A DNA stretch of 64,000 bases from Candidatus Saccharibacteria bacterium UBA3218 (GTDB lineage: Bacteria > Patescibacteriota > Saccharimonadia > Saccharimonadales > Saccharimonadaceae), in the NCBI GenBank assembly GCA_002363125.1, contig DEWE01000009.1:68421-132420 (forward strand), read 5' to 3'. This document shows positions 60,304 to 64,000 of the stretch, in pieces. Below the pieces are notes generated by a model. That model was given only the letters and a program-made list of their open reading frames with translations. It ran no database searches and was not told the origin of the DNA. The first letter of the stretch is position 1; every line of letters starts with the position of its first letter. The position numbers and the translations under genes were made by a program.

Positions 60304-61820
60304 TGAAATACATTCCAACGATCGGTGTTGAATGTCATGTGCAACTTTGCACCAAGACTAAGCTTTTTTCTGAAGTAGATAATGATGCACGCGGGAAAGA
60401 ACCAAACTCCTGCGTATCGCCAGTGGACTACGCGCTTCCTGGTATGTTGCCGAGGTTAAACGGTGAAGCAATAAGGTTTGCGATTCTGGCTGGCAAAGCC
60501 ATGAATTGTAAAATTAATAATTATTCCAGATTTGATCGCAAGCATTATTTCTATCCGGATTCACCAAAAGGCTATCAAATCACACAATTCTATCACCCGA
60601 TCATTGGCGAAGGTTATGTAGATTTACCGTCCGGCGAGAGAGTCCGGATTGAACACGCGCATCTAGAGGGTGATGCTGGAAAGTTGACCCATTTCGATAA
60701 ATATTCACTTGTAGATTTGAACCGCGTAGACACGCCACTCATTGAGATTGTTTCTATGCCAGATATACATTCTGCTAAAGATGCTCATGATTATTGTAAA
60801 GAACTCTGGCGGCTAATGTGTTTTACTGGTGTCACTAATGGCGATCTATATAATGGCAATATGAGATTCGATGTCAACACGTCTATTGCTCCTGAGGGAT
60901 CTAATGAACTTGGGACTAGAACTGAGGTAAAAAATCTGAACTCATTCCGCTCTGTCGAGCGTGCTATAGAATATGAAATCGCAAGACAAACGAAAGTTCT
61001 AAAATCTGGAGAAAAAGTCATACAAGAGACTCGTGGCTGGAATGATGCGACTGGTAAAACCACTGGTCAGCGGAGCAAGGAGGAGGCCAAAGATTATCGT
61101 TACATGCCAGAGCCAGACCTTCCACCGATTAATCTAACTCAAGAATTTATTGATACTGAAGCCGCAAAACTTCCAATGATGCCTAGTGAGTACAAGGCAA
61201 AATTCGCTGGCATTATTGCTGACGATACTCTGGAAGTATTACTCGATTACCCAGAATTGATGAAAAAACTAGGTGAGATAAGTGCTGGAGACGATTCTTC
61301 TGAGACCGTGTCCCGCGAGCCTTACGAGGCGAGCGAAGAGAGCGAACCCCGCGACGGCGAGCGCGAGCAAACGTTGTCGAAGAAGAACGTCTCAGCACTT
61401 AAACTGCTGTCTAATTTGTTTGCATCAGTACTTCTTGCAGAAGAGAAATCTGCAGAATACTTAAATGATTTGCCGACCGCAATGGAACTTTCTGAACTCG
61501 CTGAAATGAATGAAAAGAAAGAGTTAAGCTCCACTGCGACCAAAGAAGTATTTCTCCGACTCTTTGATCCGCAAATGAAGGGAAGAGGAACTAAAAATAT
61601 CGCCAAAGAATTAGGGCTAATTCAAGAAAATGATTTGGATGCTCTGGAGGCCATCGTTGATACAGTTCTCGCAAAACCAGAAACCCAAAAAGCCCAAGAC
61701 GATTTTAGAAACGGGGAAGAAAAAGTTATAGGTTTCCTCGTTGGACAAGTCATGAAAGAATCTCATGGTAAGGCCAATCCGTCTGCCGTACAAGAAATTT
61801 TGCGAAAAAAATTGAAATAA
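60303..61820 (+). CDS. gatB: Asp-tRNA(Asn)/Glu-tRNA(Gln) amidotransferase subunit B with in-frame palindromic insert
   Basis: Kinase and tRNA-binding subunit of GatCAB. IGVECHVQLCTKTKLFSEVDND, YFYPDSPKGYQITQFYHP, IEHAHLEGDAGKLTH, GNMRFDVNTSIAPEGSNELGTRTEVKNLNSFR, QETRGWNDATGKTTGQRSKEEAKDYRYMPEPDLPPI, then helical domain and YqeY-like tail (GKANPSAVQEILRKKL). 505 residues. Residues ~326-366, in the helical domain, come from a family B palindromic element. Confidence 0.97.
   Translation: MKYIPTIGVECHVQLCTKTKLFSEVDNDARGKEPNSCVSPVDYALPGMLPRLNGEAIRFAILAGKAMNCKINNYSRFDRKHYFYPDSPKGYQITQFYHPIIGEGYVDLPSGERVRIEHAHLEGDAGKLTHFDKYSLVDLNRVDTPLIEIVSMPDIHSAKDAHDYCKELWRLMCFTGVTNGDLYNGNMRFDVNTSIAPEGSNELGTRTEVKNLNSFRSVERAIEYEIARQTKVLKSGEKVIQETRGWNDATGKTTGQRSKEEAKDYRYMPEPDLPPINLTQEFIDTEAAKLPMMPSEYKAKFAGIIADDTLEVLLDYPELMKKLGEISAGDDSSETVSREPYEASEESEPRDGEREQTLSKKNVSALKLLSNLFASVLLAEEKSAEYLNDLPTAMELSELAEMNEKKELSSTATKEVFLRLFDPQMKGRGTKNIAKELGLIQENDLDALEAIVDTVLAKPETQKAQDDFRNGEEKVIGFLVGQVMKESHGKANPSAVQEILRKKLK
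61280..61400. repeat. In-frame palindromic element, family B (gatB copy)
   Basis: Core 61301-61378. Locus-specific arms AAGTGCTGGAGACGATTCTT (61280 on) and AAGAACGTCTCAGCACTT (61383-61400) pair with two bulges. It lies 2.1 kb from its near-twin in gatA in the same operon. Confidence 0.93.
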
Positions 61821-61824
61821 GTTA

Positions 61825-61854
61825 TTGACAACTATATTGCGAATAATGTATTAT
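61825..61854 (+). promoter_or_regulatory. Promoter TTGACA-18-TATTAT
   Basis: A perfect -35 (61825-61830) and TATTAT (61849-61854) directly after gatB point into 700 bases without a gene. Confidence 0.75.
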
Positions 61855-61860
61855 GTCTCT

Positions 61861-62475
61861 ACGGGCGATTTTATCGCCCTGTGTTGTTTAAAAAAGTAGC
61901 TGTTTTTCATATACTCCAAATTTCACCCCATTTTGAATTCTCCTATATTAAAAATATTTTAGTATTTGGGAGATGATAGCATTTGAAAAACAATTATAGA
62001 AAATTTTTATCGGCTTTAAGTTCCAGAGTTGAACTGTATTTCATTTTTGGAATGATAGCTCTTTATAAGATTGAGCTTTTGCAATACTCTTACAAGTATG
62101 ATTCTCATCCCAAAAGAAATATCAATAAAATGGAAGCTGCAAAATTTCACTATCGCAAAACTGTACCCACTTAACTGGCCTAAAGGCCAGTTAAGATCTT
62201 TAAAAGTAAAACATTTTTGGGTTTTTCCTTACAAAATTTCTTTCAAAACAGTTATTTTTAGACAACACGTCCGCACATTAACCCATTGGTTAACACTAGA
62301 TTTTAGTCGCAAATCTAGCTATTCCGAGTCGCCAATCGGAAAAGCAAGATAGATAATACTAATTCTGTTCATTCTGCATTTCTCAATCATATAAAATGCT
62401 AGTTGTTAACCCGCAAAAGTAGAGCTCTAAGCTCAACTTTGCCCCAGCGTTGGGTCAGAACGCTGGGGATTTTTC
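61861..62475 (+). ncRNA. Possible long structured non-coding RNA, about 600 nt
   Basis: No credible ORF occurs between gatB and fusA. The stretch begins at a strong promoter, has a 5' hairpin (GGGCGA TTTTA TCGCCC), a perfect 11-bp hairpin CTTAACTGGCC/GGCCAGTTAAG near 62172, tandem hairpins between 62278 and 62335 (TTAACC/GGTTAA, CTAGATT/AATCTAG, TTCCGA/TCGGAA), AAAGT..GAGCT/AGCTC..ACTTT near 62416, and a terminator. Serial stem-loops suggest a real RNA, but it may instead be two transcripts or a decayed gene. No RNA family recognised. Confidence 0.4.
62442..62475 (+). terminator. Intrinsic terminator upstream of fusA
   Basis: CCCCAGCGT (62442-62450) pairs with ACGCTGGGG (62460-62468), followed by ATTTTTCTT. 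Confidence 0.92.
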
Positions 62476-62506
62476 TTGGTTTTTTTATTTTTTGAATAAT
62501 ATATGG

Positions 62507-62580
62507 TATAATTTGTAAAAATATGTCTTATTTTTGAGTGTGAAAATAAGCGAATAAAATAATAATTTTAAAAGGAGCAT
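62507..62580 (+). promoter_or_regulatory. fusA promoter and leader
   Basis: TATGGTATAAT (-10 at 62507-62512) is followed by a leader of about 60 nt holding the hairpin CTTATTTT/AAAATAAG and the ribosome site AAAAGGAG before ATG 62581. Confidence 0.7.
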
Positions 62581-64000
62581 ATGGCTACTGAAGTTAAAGA
62601 TTTAAATAAGTTGCGAAATATTGGGATTATTGCTCATATTGACGCTGGTAAAACTACTACCTCAGAAGCGATTCTTTATCGTACTGGGTTAAAACATAAA
62701 ATTGATCTAGTGAAAGGTGGCACTGGTGGTGCTGATACCGACTGGATGGAACAGGAAAAGGAACGTGGTATCACAATTACTTCTGCTGCTGTAACCGTGT
62801 ATTGGAAAAATCATCAAATCAATATTATTGACACACCGGGTCACATTGACTTTACTGCTGAGGTGGAGCGTTCACTTCGCGTACTGGATGGTGCCGTAGT
62901 GGTATTTGATGGTAAAATGGGCGTAGAAGCTCAGTCTGAGACTGTTTGGCGCCAAGCTACCAAATATGGCATCCCTCGTATTTGTTTCGTAAATAAAATC
63001 AACCAAATTGGTGGCGACTTTTATAAGTCACTAGATTCCATACACAAGCGTCTTTCGAAAAACGCAGTGGCTATTCATCTTCCAATTGGTTTTGAGAAGG
63101 ATATCTGTGGTGTAGTAGATCTTATTGACATGAAAGCTTACACCTACAAAGACTATGCAGACCACGAACTTACAGTTGGTGAAATCCCAGCCGATATGCT
63201 AGAAAAGGCTAAAAATGCTCGTTCTATACTCGTAGAAGAAGCTGTGCAAGCCGATGAAGCTTTGATGGAAAAGTACTTCAACCAAGGTGAAGACGCAATT
63301 AGTGAAATAGAACTTAAAGCTGCTCTACGCAAGCGTGTGCTTGATGGTGACTTCTTCCTAGTTACTGGTGGCGATGGCCGTGGTGTAATCGTAGAAAAAG
63401 TCCTTGACCTTATGACTGATTATTTGCCTTCACCACTTGATCGTGATCAGGGTCAAACTGTGGGTACTAACCCAAAGACTGGTGACCAAATCGTACGTAA
63501 GGCAGATAGCTCCGAGCCTCTTACTGCATTAGCATTCAAGATTGCAACAGACCCATTTGTTGGTAAATTAATCTTCATCCGTGTTTATGCTGGTAAACTC
63601 AAGTCTGGTGATACAGTCTACAATGCATCAACTGGCGACAAAGAGCGTATTGGTCGCTTGGTGCGTATGCACGCGAATGATCGTAAGGATATTTCTGAGA
63701 TCGGCGCTGGTGATATTGCCGCTGTAGTAGGTTTGAAGAATTGTACAACTGGTACAACTATCTGTGATCCTGCTCATCCAATCTTGCTAGAGTCTATCGA
63801 ATTCCCAGATCCACCGGTATCGATCGCCGTAGAGCCAAAAACTAAGGCCGATCAAGAAAAAATGGGCATTGGACTTTCGAAGATGGCAGAAGAAGATCCA
63901 ACTTTCCGCGTACACACCGATGAAGAAACTGGTCAAACTATTATCTCTGGTATGGGTGAGTTGCATCTAGAAATCATCATTGATCGTTTGAAGCGTGAGC
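62581..64000 (+). CDS. fusA: Elongation factor G (5' part; runs off the window)
   Basis: Translocation GTPase. Starts MATEVKDLNKLRNIGIIAH. G1 AHIDAGKTTTSEA, switch region KERGITITSAA, G3 DTPGHIDF, G4 NKINQIG (canonical NKMD, with Ile-Asn), domain II beta-barrel (TALAFKIATDPFVGKL) and the start of domain III (SGMGELHLEIIIDRL). 473 codons are visible of about 700. It has its own promoter, apart from rpsL-rpsG. Confidence 0.98.
   Translation, partial: MATEVKDLNKLRNIGIIAHIDAGKTTTSEAILYRTGLKHKIDLVKGGTGGADTDWMEQEKERGITITSAAVTVYWKNHQINIIDTPGHIDFTAEVERSLRVLDGAVVVFDGKMGVEAQSETVWRQATKYGIPRICFVNKINQIGGDFYKSLDSIHKRLSKNAVAIHLPIGFEKDICGVVDLIDMKAYTYKDYADHELTVGEIPADMLEKAKNARSILVEEAVQADEALMEKYFNQGEDAISEIELKAALRKRVLDGDFFLVTGGDGRGVIVEKVLDLMTDYLPSPLDRDQGQTVGTNPKTGDQIVRKADSSEPLTALAFKIATDPFVGKLIFIRVYAGKLKSGDTVYNASTGDKERIGRLVRMHANDRKDISEIGAGDIAAVVGLKNCTTGTTICDPAHPILLESIEFPDPPVSIAVEPKTKADQEKMGIGLSKMAEEDPTFRVHTDEETGQTIISGMGELHLEIIIDRLKRE

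Noticed and set aside
61983..62352. Short ORFs in the gatB-fusA gap
   Set aside because: They begin at TTG or lack good ribosome sites, have no domain-like composition and overlap strong RNA hairpins.

Overview
The window looks like part of a reduced genome from the Candidate Phyla Radiation, most likely Candidatus Saccharibacteria (TM7). This is inferred from gene content and style, not from a marker-gene tree. DNA is AT-rich and tightly packed, TGA is an ordinary stop (so not the UGA-Gly code of Absconditabacteria/Gracilibacteria), and several enzymes are trimmed: prolyl-tRNA synthetase without editing insert, UvrC without its HhH tail, and a phosphoketolase split into two genes. Cell-envelope genes (class A PBP, MurJ, MltG, LysM-CHAP hydrolase, sortase-like surface proteins) point to a Gram-positive-type wall. 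dprA and an oligopeptide-binding protein fit a scavenging epibiont.

Layout. 0-4 kb (minus): histidine kinase, response regulator, pseudouridine synthase and FtsA-like gene in one overlapping operon. 4-8.2 kb: a baseplate-J-like membrane protein, a RuvX-MltG fusion and a LysM-CHAP hydrolase. 8.2-15 kb: dprA, a promoter-to-terminator ncRNA, two small membrane proteins, topA, a small orphan gene, obgE and a second ncRNA. 15-19.6 kb: trmD, a His-rich micro-gene, recG, rsmD, a broken luxS and an LPATG protein. 19.6-23.8 kb: tRNA-Leu, an FAD oxidase, tig, rpsL and rpsG. 23.8-29 kb: gap-rpiB-rpe-pfkB-LOG facing eno, which could carry nucleoside ribose into lower glycolysis. 29-38 kb: a lipoprotein-like orphan, uvrC, secG, an oligopeptide-binding protein, a histidine phosphatase, tRNA-Leu, two surface proteins, rpmE, an orphan and a ClpP-like protease. 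38-46.5 kb: rpsB-tsf, an inserted papain-like surface protease, then frr-uppS-rseP-CPBP-proS. 46.5-53.7 kb: greA, lysS, DUF167, uvrB, split phosphoketolase and a PIN-TRAM protein. 53.7-64 kb: PBP1A, murJ, gatC-gatA-HEPN-like-gatB, a 760-base non-coding stretch and the 5' part of fusA.

The most striking feature is a set of ten GC-rich palindromic elements of about 80-155 bp. Eight sit in frame inside conserved genes (pseudouridine synthase, ruvX-mltG, obgE, trmD, uvrC, uvrB, gatA, gatB) and two sit in intergenic hairpins (rpsG-gap, lysS/DUF167). Cores fall into three recurring sequence families plus one singleton. Every copy is flanked by 20-30 bp inverted arms whose sequence is specific to that locus, so the arms appear to be built from the host gene. 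They resemble in concept the Rickettsia palindromic elements that invade ORFs, but the sequences and the locus-specific arms look distinct.

A second genome-wide pattern is leaderless transcription: at 13 genes a TATAAT-like box lies exactly 6 nt before the ATG, and at five more 7-8 nt. A smaller set (ribosomal proteins, EF-G, exported proteins) instead has a leader and a Shine-Dalgarno site. Several gene starts were re-chosen on these two criteria.
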